Positions 1-6,471 are shown, counted from the stretch's first letter. The stretch is 7,311 nucleotides of DNA from Shewanellaceae bacterium (GCA_016779685.1 JADHND010000080.1:1-7311); one strand, 5' to 3'. Numbers and translations: made by a program. The notes: generated by a model from the letters alone, not told the origin.

Positions 1-1436
1 ACTTTTTCATAACCACGTTGATCATCTTGAAGGTTTGAATCCCCCGAAGCTAGGTAAAGAATGTCTCGATAATAAATATTATAATTTAAAAAACCAAATG
101 AACGTCCTGTTAGGTTATATATCCAGGCATCTAACTTGTAATTTTCTTGCAGTGCGACCTCTTGATAAAAAGAGAACAATCTAAAATTGAATCCAGCTAC
201 ATTTTCAAAATCATCGCCACGATTGGTACCGTAATACAAAGATAAATCTTTGAATAAGCCATATCGAACAAGATAACTGGAAACAAAATCTCGTGGGTTA
301 TATTGATTTTCATGCTCTATTGTTCTGTTTTCAATATCTATGTAGGAGAAGGCATATTCAAGCCCACCTGATTTTAGGATGTTACCACTGTTAATATAAT
401 CCTGTTGTAGAATAACTTCGCTGCCATAGTTATCCGTTCGAATCACTTTAATTTCATTTGAGCCAATGTAAAGACCCGATACATTAAGAGTATAAAAACC
501 AGTGGCATCACTTTGCAGGGTATCGTACAACATATCATTGATATAGATTTCCAAAAAAGCATTTGGCTCTGTCGTACCATCTATGGTGGCTACCTGCGTA
601 TTAGACATCCAACCCTGATGAGAAGAACTCAAGTATATACCCGAACCAAAACGAGAATTTGAGTAAGGAATCAGCGGCGATGACACATCACCTAGTTGGA
701 ACTCAGAAATGTAGAAATCATTCATTTCATTGCCAGTTAACACACGTGACATACGATAAAAGTAACTGGGATCAGTATCAATGGCTTTAGTGATGTTTAG
801 CTGTGTATTGGTCCACAGTAAATCAAAATCAGAGCTCAAAGTTGACTGACTGCTAAAGTGTTGATCTTCTCTTTTATACAGTCGGTTAGATAGCTGCAAG
901 CGAGGGCGTGATAAAAAATAATATTCAGCACTTTCCGCTAATTTGGTTTGATTTTTTTTATTGCGCAACACCGCTGGATCTTTTAATAAATTATTGAATC
1001 GTTCAAATGCAAGCGTTTTTTCTGGCCTTAAACTCACATCAAGTGTAGATGTAGTGCCCGTGATATTAAGATTTGAATACGCGTTTAAAAAAACGAGCGA
1101 GGCATATAGGCGTTTATTATCATCTTGAAAAAAATAAGGATCGCCGTTAGGATCTAAAGCATCGAGTGTTATATTAAACTTCAAATTTTCATCATCAAAA
1201 AAACCGCCTATTCGATCGTTGCGCACTTGATAATTCTGATTTAAATAGATTGCCTGCATTAATGCATCAAGTTTTAAGAATATTTTTTTGTTATACAACT
1301 TGACATCAGATATTTCAATAAGAATGATATCTCGGTAAAAAACCGTGGCAAAGCCGTTTTTAAAATCTTCTTCTGCGTAAACAGAAGAAGATAAAAATAC
1401 TAAGATCAATAAATTAATTAATCTGAATTTTTTCAT
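1..1436 (-). CDS. Usher-like outer-membrane protein, partial (C-terminus missing)
   Basis: The frame is open from an ATG at 1436 to the window edge, giving 478 codons. Residues 1-21 form a signal peptide (MKK start, hydrophobic core, SSSVYA before EED). Residues 25-130 look like a periplasmic N-terminal domain. Residues about 285-345, containing the motif GTTEPNAFLEIYIND and then DATGFYTLNVSGLYIGSNEI, resemble the beta-sandwich plug domain of fimbrial ushers, which lies inside the pore. The flanking sequence is rich in alternating aromatic and polar residues, as in beta-barrel strands. By family knowledge, ushers are usually about 800 residues or more, so roughly half is present. The start lies inside the chaperone gene (23-bp overlap) and has only a weak ribosome site, so translation is probably coupled to the chaperone. 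The protein would take chaperone-bound subunits and export them. It is divergent from FimD/PapC; the usher assignment rests on the plug-like domain and gene order. Confidence 0.72.
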   Translation of the reverse strand, partial: MKKFRLINLLILVFLSSSVYAEEDFKNGFATVFYRDIILIEISDVKLYNKKIFLKLDALMQAIYLNQNYQVRNDRIGGFFDDENLKFNITLDALDPNGDPYFFQDDNKRLYASLVFLNAYSNLNITGTTSTLDVSLRPEKTLAFERFNNLLKDPAVLRNKKNQTKLAESAEYYFLSRPRLQLSNRLYKREDQHFSSQSTLSSDFDLLWTNTQLNITKAIDTDPSYFYRMSRVLTGNEMNDFYISEFQLGDVSSPLIPYSNSRFGSGIYLSSSHQGWMSNTQVATIDGTTEPNAFLEIYINDMLYDTLQSDATGFYTLNVSGLYIGSNEIKVIRTDNYGSEVILQQDYINSGNILKSGGLEYAFSYIDIENRTIEHENQYNPRDFVSSYLVRYGLFKDLSLYYGTNRGDDFENVAGFNFRLFSFYQEVALQENYKLDAWIYNLTGRSFGFLNYNIYYRDILYLASGDSNLQDDQRGYEK

Positions 1437-2199
1437 ATTTTACCAGCTTATCCTTACTGTTTTTCACCATAAGCCATAACGCTGATTTGCCAGAAATTGA
1501 GGATTTAGGTATAGGTTTAGAGAAGGAAAAGCTCTTAGCTTCTGGATACGCCGCTACTTCTAGCGTCCATACTTTATCATCTTCTAACTTTGAGTTTTTT
1601 TCTAACAAGAAGAAACTTAATCTATCCAGGAAAAGTGTGTTGTTATCAATTTGAATGCTCATCTTATAGTTGAGGGCATCTTCCTGAATAAATTTTGTCG
1701 TAATCGCAATATCTTGATTATTAGGTTGCCCATAATTCACAAAAATAGGAATACTCACATCATATTCAATACCAACCACGTAACCAGATTTTTTCTGTGA
1801 CTGTTCAGTATAATCTAAATTCACTAAATTTTTTCGTTTAATATTTAAGTGTACATGATAAGACCCACTACGAATATCTTTACGGGTACGAACAATTTTA
1901 ACAGCACCTCGCTCATTTGGCTTTAAGCGCAGCGCTCGGGGTAAGAATTGAATTTTATCTTTAGCAGAGAACTCAAACGTTTCAGCTTCAGGTAATAAGA
2001 CCAAATCACCCTTCTGATCCATTTTGTAATCACGCAAGCTTAATACAAAAACCCGTTCCTTATTGCTATCATTCATAATGTATAAGGTCTGAAAGTTCTG
2101 CGTCGGCGCCAACATCAAGCGATTTGGTGATGCGTAAAAGTTACCCCAGCCTAAAGAGCTATAAAAAAGCAATCCAAATACCAGCCAATAACGCGACAT
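1414..2199 (-). CDS. PapD-like periplasmic fimbrial chaperone
   Basis: This 261-residue protein starts with a hydrophobic export signal (residues 1 to about 19 or 23). It then shows the hallmarks of the N-terminal immunoglobulin-like domain of pilus chaperones. These are an early strand (SPNRLMLAP, 24-32), the segment IQFLPRALRLKPNERGAVKI (83-102), which parallels the family's PR...L.PG..Q.VR motif, then GSYHVHLNI (112-120) and an EYDVSIPIFV strand (145-154). Residues 155-261 would be the second domain. By family knowledge such proteins bind subunits in the periplasm by donor-strand complementation and deliver them to the usher. The start is supported by AGGTGA at 2203-2208, just upstream. 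The gene follows the pilin after a 126-bp gap holding a terminator-like hairpin, and its end overlaps the usher start. It lacks close likeness to classical FimC/PapD and probably belongs to a divergent branch. The base composition is very AT-rich: 13 of 60 bases in 1801-1860 are G or C. Confidence 0.78.
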   Translation of the reverse strand: MSRYWLVFGLLFYSSLGWGNFYASPNRLMLAPTQNFQTLYIMNDSNKERVFVLSLRDYKMDQKGDLVLLPEAETFEFSAKDKIQFLPRALRLKPNERGAVKIVRTRKDIRSGSYHVHLNIKRKNLVNLDYTEQSQKKSGYVVGIEYDVSIPIFVNYGQPNNQDIAITTKFIQEDALNYKMSIQIDNNTLFLDRLSFFLLEKNSKLEDDKVWTLEVAAYPEAKSFSFSKPIPKSSISGKSALWLMVKNSKDKLVKYEKIQIN

Positions 2200-2244
2200 A
2201 CATCACCTGTTGTTTACTATTGCCAATCTTATAAGTTTTAGCAG

Positions 2245-2282
2245 AAAAAAAAAATTTAACCACTTTTCAGGGTTAAATTTTT
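2245..2282 (-). terminator. Rho-independent terminator or attenuator between pilin and chaperone
   Basis: Read on the minus strand, a perfect 12-bp stem (positions 2271-2282 with 2250-2261; core AAATTTAACC pairing with GGTTAAATTT) encloses a 9-base loop and runs into a tract of 10 T residues (2245-2254). It lies 43 bases after the pilin stop codon and 45 bases before the chaperone start. The stem has only two G-C pairs, so termination is likely partial. That would give abundant pilin transcript and less chaperone and usher transcript. The hairpin could equally protect the 3' end of a processed pilin mRNA. Confidence 0.7.
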
Positions 2283-2325
2283 CTAAAAAAAAACGGGATA
2301 TTATATACTATTTCAATCTATTATC

Positions 2326-2877
2326 TTATTGATATGTGACTGAAAATGAAATGGGCACACCGCCTGTATTCTGAGTAGAATACATACCCTCAGATGCTAT
2401 TGTACCGGCAGGCACTTGTAGTATACCCCCAATAGAAATCGAATCTGAACCTACTGCTGAAAATGAGCTACCTACTCCAGTACATAAAGAAGTTGTACCG
2501 TTTACAGCGTAGTTAATTGAAAACAAGGTCAATAATTTTGTTGGATCAGTCGAATTGGTTAAAGCACCAGTTGAATTACAGCTTATAATAAGTATTTCGC
2601 CGACAGTCGAGCTAACGCTAAAAGACCCCGGGGTTCCCGAGCTCACCGACTCATATCCAGTGCTACCCACAGCAACAGCACCATCATTCCCTAAGGAAAT
2701 AGCACCACCTGGGTCATTGGTGTCATATTCTAGGCCACCGAAGTTCATATTGATAACGTTGTTGATGCTTAGAGACTGCATCAGTGATGCGCTCACTTGC
2801 ACGTCCACTTGTGCTGAATTAGACACGCTTGGTGCCATTAAAAAAGATGAGCAAATTAAAACCCATAATCTCTTCAT
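2326..2877 (-). CDS. DUF4402-type pilin-like fimbrial subunit
   Basis: This 183-residue protein has a signal peptide (MKRLWVLICS start, likely cut after SNSA, residue 22). The mature chain is rich in Ser, Gly, Thr and Val and reads as a beta-sandwich. Features typical of DUF4402 proteins are an early FGG (46-48), a middle stretch of small residues with GSFSVS (84-89), and a C-terminal pattern VPAGTIASEGMYST ending in SFSVTYQ. Two cysteines (100 and 132) could form a disulphide. The alternating hydrophobic C-terminal strand is what a chaperone would bind. It is the first gene of a pilin-chaperone-usher set, so it is probably the major fibre subunit. An in-frame ATG at 2889 exists, but GGAGGT at 2882-2887 overlaps that codon and is well placed for the ATG at 2877, so 2877 is chosen. 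The family label is by pattern recognition; a role as minor subunit or adhesin cannot be excluded. Confidence 0.75.
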   Translation of the reverse strand: MKRLWVLICSSFLMAPSVSNSAQVDVQVSASLMQSLSINNVINMNFGGLEYDTNDPGGAISLGNDGAVAVGSTGYESVSSGTPGSFSVSSTVGEILIISCNSTGALTNSTDPTKLLTLFSINYAVNGTTSLCTGVGSSFSAVGSDSISIGGILQVPAGTIASEGMYSTQNTGGVPISFSVTYQ

Positions 2878-2881
2878 AAAT

Positions 2882-2887
2882 ACCTCC
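2882..2887 (-). promoter_or_regulatory. Strong ribosome binding site that fixes the pilin start
   Basis: GGAGGT on the minus strand lies 4 bases before the ATG at 2877. It is nearly a perfect anti-16S match, which fits a highly expressed subunit. It rules out the in-frame ATG at 2889, whose codon it overlaps. Confidence 0.85.
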
Positions 2888-3079
2888 ATATATGAATAAA
2901 AAGAAGCTTCCTTAAGCTACTTTGGCTTACCTAGTTATATATGGATTTGAATGGCATTTAGATCAGATTCACGCTTCCTTGCAGAAAAATATAAACATTA
3001 AAAATCAACAACTTAAAATAGGAGAAGAAAAATAAAAACCAACCGCTTGAAATCATCCTCAAAACGATGCGAATCACAG
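2888..3079 (-). promoter_or_regulatory. Leader and probable promoter region of the fimbrial operon
   Basis: This gap between the heptosyltransferase stop and the pilin should hold the operon promoter. On the minus strand I see a good -10-like TATAAC (2934-2939) without a convincing -35. Further upstream, TTGGTT and TATTTT are spaced by 16 bases in a very AT-rich stretch. A small hairpin in the leader (stems 2905-2909 and 2914-2918, 4-base loop) lies just before the ribosome site. No clear terminator for the upstream gene was found, only a T-rich stretch after a weak CATC/GATG pairing, so read-through into the pilin gene is possible. The exact start site is unresolved. Confidence 0.35.
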
Positions 3080-4153
3080 CTAAATATACGTCGGCACGTC
3101 TACCATTGTCTCTCTTGGCTTAATATGACGTATTTCGGCCTTCCTTATTAACTCCATGACCTGATCCACATGAATCTCCTGCATAAGTTGAGCGCCCTTG
3201 AGACGCTTTCCCCAAGGCAGTTGTTTATATGATGCGCCATGCTGCAACTCAAGCTGGCTTTCATAACAGCTCACCACCAGATCTCGGTTATAATAAGGTC
3301 CTGTACGGCGTGGATTTGAATGGGCATATAGACCAATGGCCGGTGTCCCCTGAGAGACCGCTAAATGCAAAGCCCCCGTGTCCGGGGCCAGCACAACTTG
3401 GACCGAACCTAGAATCGAGACGAGAGTAGTAAGGTCTGTTTGTCCCACTAAGTTGACTAAGCTGGTTTGGCACATCTGCACAATGCTGGCAGCCAAAGTA
3501 TGTTCCGAGTAGCGGGGGCTACCACACAACATCACTCGGTAGCCTTCCTGAGCCGCCCTATCGGCTACCTGAGCATAACGCTCAGGTAGCCAGTTACGCT
3601 CATCTTTGCTAGCGGCTGGGCAAATAACCAGCCATTTTGAATGCCCATTAAGCCATGTTTGCACCCGATCAGCAACCGTCACAGGAATGCGAAAATCGCA
3701 ATAGAGCCTATCTACTGGGGGCGGGAGATGCATTAACTGTTGATAAAATGCGAAAAAACCATCTAATACGTGGGGTTTGACTTGCGACGCAACCTGTTCA
3801 GTGACCACCCATTGATGCCCTTCTTTTGCCCGTGCTGAATCAAAGCCAATACGGCGCTGAGCCTTGACCAATCGAGCCACCATATTTGCTCTAAGTGAGA
3901 CTTGCATATGTAACAGTACATCGAACATGTAGAGCTGCAATTGACGTCTAAGCTGGCTATATCCTCGCAGGCCTTCACTTTTATTAAACACAATAAAATT
4001 AATGTCTGTTAAATGTTTGACCAATTGGTATTCAACTCGACCTATAATCCAAGTCACTTTGACGTGCGGGTGTCGCTTTCGCAACACTTGAACCATCATT
4101 GTCATATGACACACATCGCCTATAGACGACAATCGAACAATACATATATGCAA
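3080..4153 (-). CDS. opsX: OpsX/WaaC-like LPS heptosyltransferase (glycosyltransferase family 9)
   Basis: This 357-residue protein is of normal length for the family. The N-terminus HICIVRLSSIGDV carries the family 9 acceptor-site motif, with Asp13 at the place of the catalytic Asp of E. coli WaaC. The second, donor-binding domain shows CPAASKDERNW (178-188), APDTGALHLA (256-265) and GLYAHSNPRRTGPY (274-287). The segments WIIG, PHVLDGF and LPWGKRLKGAQLM resemble, from memory, Haemophilus OpsX, which transfers the first heptose onto Kdo-phosphate. The enzyme would work at the inner face of the cytoplasmic membrane with ADP-heptose. The neighbouring kdkA supports the OpsX role over a WaaC role, but family 9 substrate use cannot be read from sequence, so another core heptosyltransferase remains possible. 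The start is a TTG placed 7 bases after AAGGAG. A longer frame from an ATG at 4210 has no ribosome site and would add 19 residues before the usual N-terminus. Confidence 0.85.
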   Translation of the reverse strand: MHICIVRLSSIGDVCHMTMMVQVLRKRHPHVKVTWIIGRVEYQLVKHLTDINFIVFNKSEGLRGYSQLRRQLQLYMFDVLLHMQVSLRANMVARLVKAQRRIGFDSARAKEGHQWVVTEQVASQVKPHVLDGFFAFYQQLMHLPPPVDRLYCDFRIPVTVADRVQTWLNGHSKWLVICPAASKDERNWLPERYAQVADRAAQEGYRVMLCGSPRYSEHTLAASIVQMCQTSLVNLVGQTDLTTLVSILGSVQVVLAPDTGALHLAVSQGTPAIGLYAHSNPRRTGPYYNRDLVVSCYESQLELQHGASYKQLPWGKRLKGAQLMQEIHVDQVMELIRKAEIRHIKPRETMVDVPTYI

Positions 4154-4160
4154 ACGTACA

Positions 4161-4166
4161 CTCCTT
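4161..4166 (-). promoter_or_regulatory. Ribosome binding site supporting a TTG start
   Basis: AAGGAG on the minus strand sits 7 bases upstream of the TTG at 4153. Together with the conserved family N-terminus beginning right there, it decides the start of the heptosyltransferase gene in favour of a rare initiator codon. Confidence 0.75.
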
Positions 4167-4202
4167 GATAACACCAAAATTTTTATTGTGGCACTGAGAA
4201 AA

Positions 4203-4217
4203 ATCACCATTGGTGAT
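4203..4217. promoter_or_regulatory. Perfect 15-bp palindrome, possible operator or 5' mRNA hairpin
   Basis: ATCACCA-T-TGGTGAT is two perfect 7-bp arms around one central base at 4210. It begins about 7 bases downstream of the -10 element of the predicted minus-strand promoter, covering roughly +1 to +15 of the heptosyltransferase transcript. That position suits a repressor operator. In RNA it could fold as a 6-bp stem with a 3-base loop at the extreme 5' end, which may protect the message. Confidence 0.5.
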
Positions 4218-4223
4218 ACAACC

Positions 4224-4253
4224 AGAATACAAAATCTGGCAACGTCATGTCAA
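4224..4253 (-). promoter_or_regulatory. Sigma-70-type promoter for the heptosyltransferase gene
   Basis: On the minus strand, a consensus TTGACA (4248-4253) and TATTCT (4224-4229) are separated by 18 bases. The predicted start near 4217 gives a leader of about 63 bases before the TTG codon. The perfect -35 makes this the best promoter in the window, although the -10 matches at only four of six positions. Confidence 0.55.
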
Positions 4254-4293
4254 CAAACCTCCTAGGGCTAAGGCCTCAAGAATACCAGACCTC

Positions 4294-4322
4294 TTTACCT
4301 TTTAATAAACTCAGGTTACGAT
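4294..4322 (+). promoter_or_regulatory. Candidate promoter for kdkA
   Basis: TTTACC (4294-4299) and TACGAT (4317-4322) are spaced by 17 bases, each matching the consensus at four of six positions. The predicted start lies about 25 bases before the kdkA ATG, leaving room for its AAGGAG at 4341-4346. It points away from the heptosyltransferase promoter, with 40 bases between the two -35 boxes. Confidence 0.45.
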
Positions 4323-4352
4323 AAAGCATCACATTATTAAAAGGAGTTTCTG

Positions 4353-5066
4353 ATGCTTGGAAGTAGGCCCAATCAACATCATATTTGGCAACATCCAGAT
4401 GTTGATTTTAAGATTGAAAACCACTGGTTTAACCCTGATTATTGGCATCAACAAAATCAAGTCCAAGCGACTAAAGTCGGACGTCAGATCAGCTATATCA
4501 TTGAATATAAAAATCAAAAATTGTTTTTACGCCACTATTATCGCGGTGGCCAAATTAGGCACTTTAACGAAGACAAGTATTGGTTTTCAGGCTTAAAAAA
4601 TTGTCGCTCTTATACGGAATTCACTTTACTCAAGCAGTTATACCTTTGGCAACTACCCGTTCCAAAACCCATTGCAGCCCACGCTATACTCCAAGGCTGC
4701 TTCTATCGTGCTAACATTATCCTGCAAGCACTACATGAACACCATGACTTAGCCCATTGGTTACAACAACAATATTTACCTCATACGGCGTGGCTGGCAA
4801 TAGGTCGAACCATTGCGGCATTTCACGCACGTGGAGTAGATCATCAGGATTTAAACTTAAAGAATATTCTCTGGAATGGACAAACTGTCTATTTGGTTGA
4901 TTTTGATAAATGCTTGCTCAAAATTCCCTCAAAGAAATGGCAACAAACTAATTTAGCTCGCCTGTATCGCTCACTGGAGAAGTTTCAGCAATCCATTCAA
5001 TCGAATACATGGCTCCCTGATGCATGGGCGACTTTATTACAAGGCTACCAACTAGAGCTCAGCTAG
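4353..5066 (+). CDS. kdkA: 3-deoxy-D-manno-octulosonic acid (Kdo) kinase
   Basis: This 237-residue protein has the usual size of KdkA. It phosphorylates Kdo in the LPS inner core with ATP, on the cytoplasmic side of the inner membrane. It has the fold signature of small lipopolysaccharide kinases. The glycine-containing segment RHYYRGGQIRHF (60-71) resembles the family nucleotide-loop region, and TEF (88-90) carries the likely helix Glu. The catalytic loop is DHQDLNLKNILW (163-174), with Asp166 as probable base and Asn171 as metal ligand. LVDFDKC (181-187) provides the metal-binding Asp183. The ATG is preceded by AAGGAG with 6-base spacing. The gene diverges from the OpsX-like gene and converges on waaA with a 15-bp overlap at its stop codon. 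In Haemophilus, Kdo phosphate is the acceptor used by OpsX, so this neighbourhood forms one pathway. A different small LPS kinase is possible but less likely beside waaA. Confidence 0.9.
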   Translation: MLGSRPNQHHIWQHPDVDFKIENHWFNPDYWHQQNQVQATKVGRQISYIIEYKNQKLFLRHYYRGGQIRHFNEDKYWFSGLKNCRSYTEFTLLKQLYLWQLPVPKPIAAHAILQGCFYRANIILQALHEHHDLAHWLQQQYLPHTAWLAIGRTIAAFHARGVDHQDLNLKNILWNGQTVYLVDFDKCLLKIPSKKWQQTNLARLYRSLEKFQQSIQSNTWLPDAWATLLQGYQLELS

Positions 5067-6314
5067 GTAACTTGCAATGGTGTTATATTGAACCAATGTG
5101 GCGCCTTGATTCGCAGTGACGACATCTAAACCTGCTACCCCATGATTGCGTGCTACTTCGGGTGTTGTAAAATAAAACAACACGTGCTGATAAAGCTCAA
5201 TAGCATCCCCAATATAGCTTAAACCTTTTTTTTCATGTAATTTTGCGCATATCTCAACAAAGTTTTCATGATAGGGCCCGATTAAACAAGGGACGCTCAA
5301 AGCAGCCGCTTCAATCGGGTTGTGCCCTCCGTATTCAACTAAACTCCCCCCAATAAAAACCACATCCGCCGTACCGTAAAAGAGCAAAAGCTCGCCAATT
5401 GTGTCCACCAGCAACACTTGTATTGAGTCATGTACATGATTTTTGAGTGAACGCTTTGCCATTTTTAAGTTCTTCAGCTCTATCCTTTTGGCGCACAATT
5501 CAAATCGTTCCGGATGCCTGGGGGCTATCACCAACAAAGCATTTTCATGTTTTTGTAAAAGCTTTTGATGAACCGATAAAATAGCATTAAACTCACTGGC
5601 ATGGACACTTCCCGCGACCCATACTGGACGATCTACCCACTGGTTTCGCCACGAAATAGCTTCATCAATTACTGCTTTTTCAATCTCTAGATCATACTTA
5701 ACGGAGCCGGTCACTAACATTCTTGTCGATGGAATACCCAGTTTCTCTAATCTTTTTTTATCCTGTTGCGCTTGTACCAACACTTCAGTAAAAGCCGATA
5801 AAACTGAACGCATAAACCAACGCCAAGGATAATATTGCCGCAAAGATGATTCAGATAATCTCGCGTTACAAAGTACAACAGGAATTTTTTTTCTTTCTAG
5901 AATACCTAACATGTTAGGCCACCACTCTCTTTCTACAATTAAGCAAATTTTAGGCTGCAACTGCTCTATAAATCGACGCATACAAAAATAAAAATCGAAA
6001 GGTAAATAGCCAAAGCTCACATGATGCCCTAATTTTTTTTCAATCAGAGCACGGGCTGATGGCGATGAACAGGTCACATAAAAAATTAAAGAAGGATACT
6101 GATCAAATAAAGCCAGCAGGGTGGGTATGATCACTTTAGCTTCACCCAATGAGACACAATGCACCCACACGTCTGACTTAGACAAAAATTGTAAACCAAT
6201 GCGCTCTCGCCAAAACTGTCGATACAACACATTACGCCGACATCGACGCCAGAAAATCAACCATATCCATGGCTGTAATAAATAAAGGAAGCAAGAATAG
6301 AAGAAAAGCAACAT
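5052..6314 (-). CDS. waaA: Kdo transferase (lipid IVA 3-deoxy-D-manno-octulosonic acid transferase)
   Basis: The protein transfers Kdo from CMP-Kdo to lipid A precursor at the inner membrane. From the ATG at 6314 it has 420 residues, close to E. coli WaaA, and its start aligns with it (hydrophobic anchor, then LYLLQPWIW). Family motifs in order are WVHCVSLGEA (residues 50-59, Glu58 at the position of the catalytic Glu), YLPFD (103-107), IVEREWWPN (126-134), CNARLSESS (149-157), PRHPERF (265-271), GGSLVEYGGHNPIEAAA (322-338) and GPYHENF (346-352). Two motifs differ from the common form: VTCSSPSA where VTTxTPTG is usual, and EREWWPN where ETELWPN is usual. An in-frame TTG at 6341 would add nine residues but lies at or upstream of the predicted transcription start; neither start has a clear ribosome site. 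The presence of kdkA suggests a single-Kdo enzyme, an inference. Its stop lies inside the end of kdkA. Confidence 0.92.
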   Translation of the reverse strand: MLLFFYSCFLYLLQPWIWLIFWRRCRRNVLYRQFWRERIGLQFLSKSDVWVHCVSLGEAKVIIPTLLALFDQYPSLIFYVTCSSPSARALIEKKLGHHVSFGYLPFDFYFCMRRFIEQLQPKICLIVEREWWPNMLGILERKKIPVVLCNARLSESSLRQYYPWRWFMRSVLSAFTEVLVQAQQDKKRLEKLGIPSTRMLVTGSVKYDLEIEKAVIDEAISWRNQWVDRPVWVAGSVHASEFNAILSVHQKLLQKHENALLVIAPRHPERFELCAKRIELKNLKMAKRSLKNHVHDSIQVLLVDTIGELLLFYGTADVVFIGGSLVEYGGHNPIEAAALSVPCLIGPYHENFVEICAKLHEKKGLSYIGDAIELYQHVLFYFTTPEVARNHGVAGLDVVTANQGATLVQYNTIASYLAEL

Positions 6315-6344
6315 GCGATAACAATCAAATATTATTTTCAATAA

Positions 6345-6373
6345 AGCATACCATACAGCATGATGACGCTAAA
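6345..6373 (-). promoter_or_regulatory. Candidate extended -10 promoter for waaA
   Basis: On the minus strand, TGGTATGCT gives an extended -10 (hexamer TATGCT at 6345-6350, TG upstream). TTTAGC (6368-6373) is a weak -35 at 17-base spacing. Transcription would begin near 6338, only about 24 bases before the ATG at 6314 and downstream of the first base of the alternative TTG at 6341. Confidence 0.35.
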
Positions 6374-6442
6374 CAAAAAATGACACCTAATTTTAACAAT
6401 TTTTTTAAATTCATATATTATTTTAAACATGCGCGTAAACAT

Positions 6443-6471
6443 ATGGCATACTACCTATTAGAACATAAAAT
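6443..6471 (+). promoter_or_regulatory. Candidate promoter for kbl
   Basis: ATGGCA (6443-6448) and TAAAAT (6466-6471) are spaced by exactly 17 bases, matching the consensus at four and five of six positions. The predicted start near 6478 leaves a short leader containing AAAGGAG at 6488-6494. The rest of the waaA-kbl gap is AT-rich, with no further clear element. Confidence 0.45.

Noticed and set aside
2555..2899. Plus-strand 114-codon open frame opposite the pilin gene
   Set aside because: It is a mirror of the Ser/Gly/Thr-rich pilin; there is no ribosome site and no recognisable motif.
2906..2980. Eight-base repeat GCTTCCTT at 2906-2913 and 2973-2980
   Set aside because: Too short to separate from chance, and the 67-base spacing does not suggest a binding-site pair.
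4032..4232. Minus-strand 66-codon frame at the 5' end of the heptosyltransferase gene
   Set aside because: It overlaps a convincing family 9 N-terminus in another frame and has no ribosome site.
4220..4290. Short dyads CCAGA/TCTGG, CCTAGG and AGGCCT between the divergent LPS promoters
   Set aside because: Arms of 3 to 5 bp are expected by chance, and there is no T tract or repeated pattern.
6314..6341. TTG at 6341 as the waaA start
   Set aside because: No ribosome site, at or upstream of the predicted transcription start, and the ATG at 6314 aligns better with the N-terminus of known WaaA proteins.
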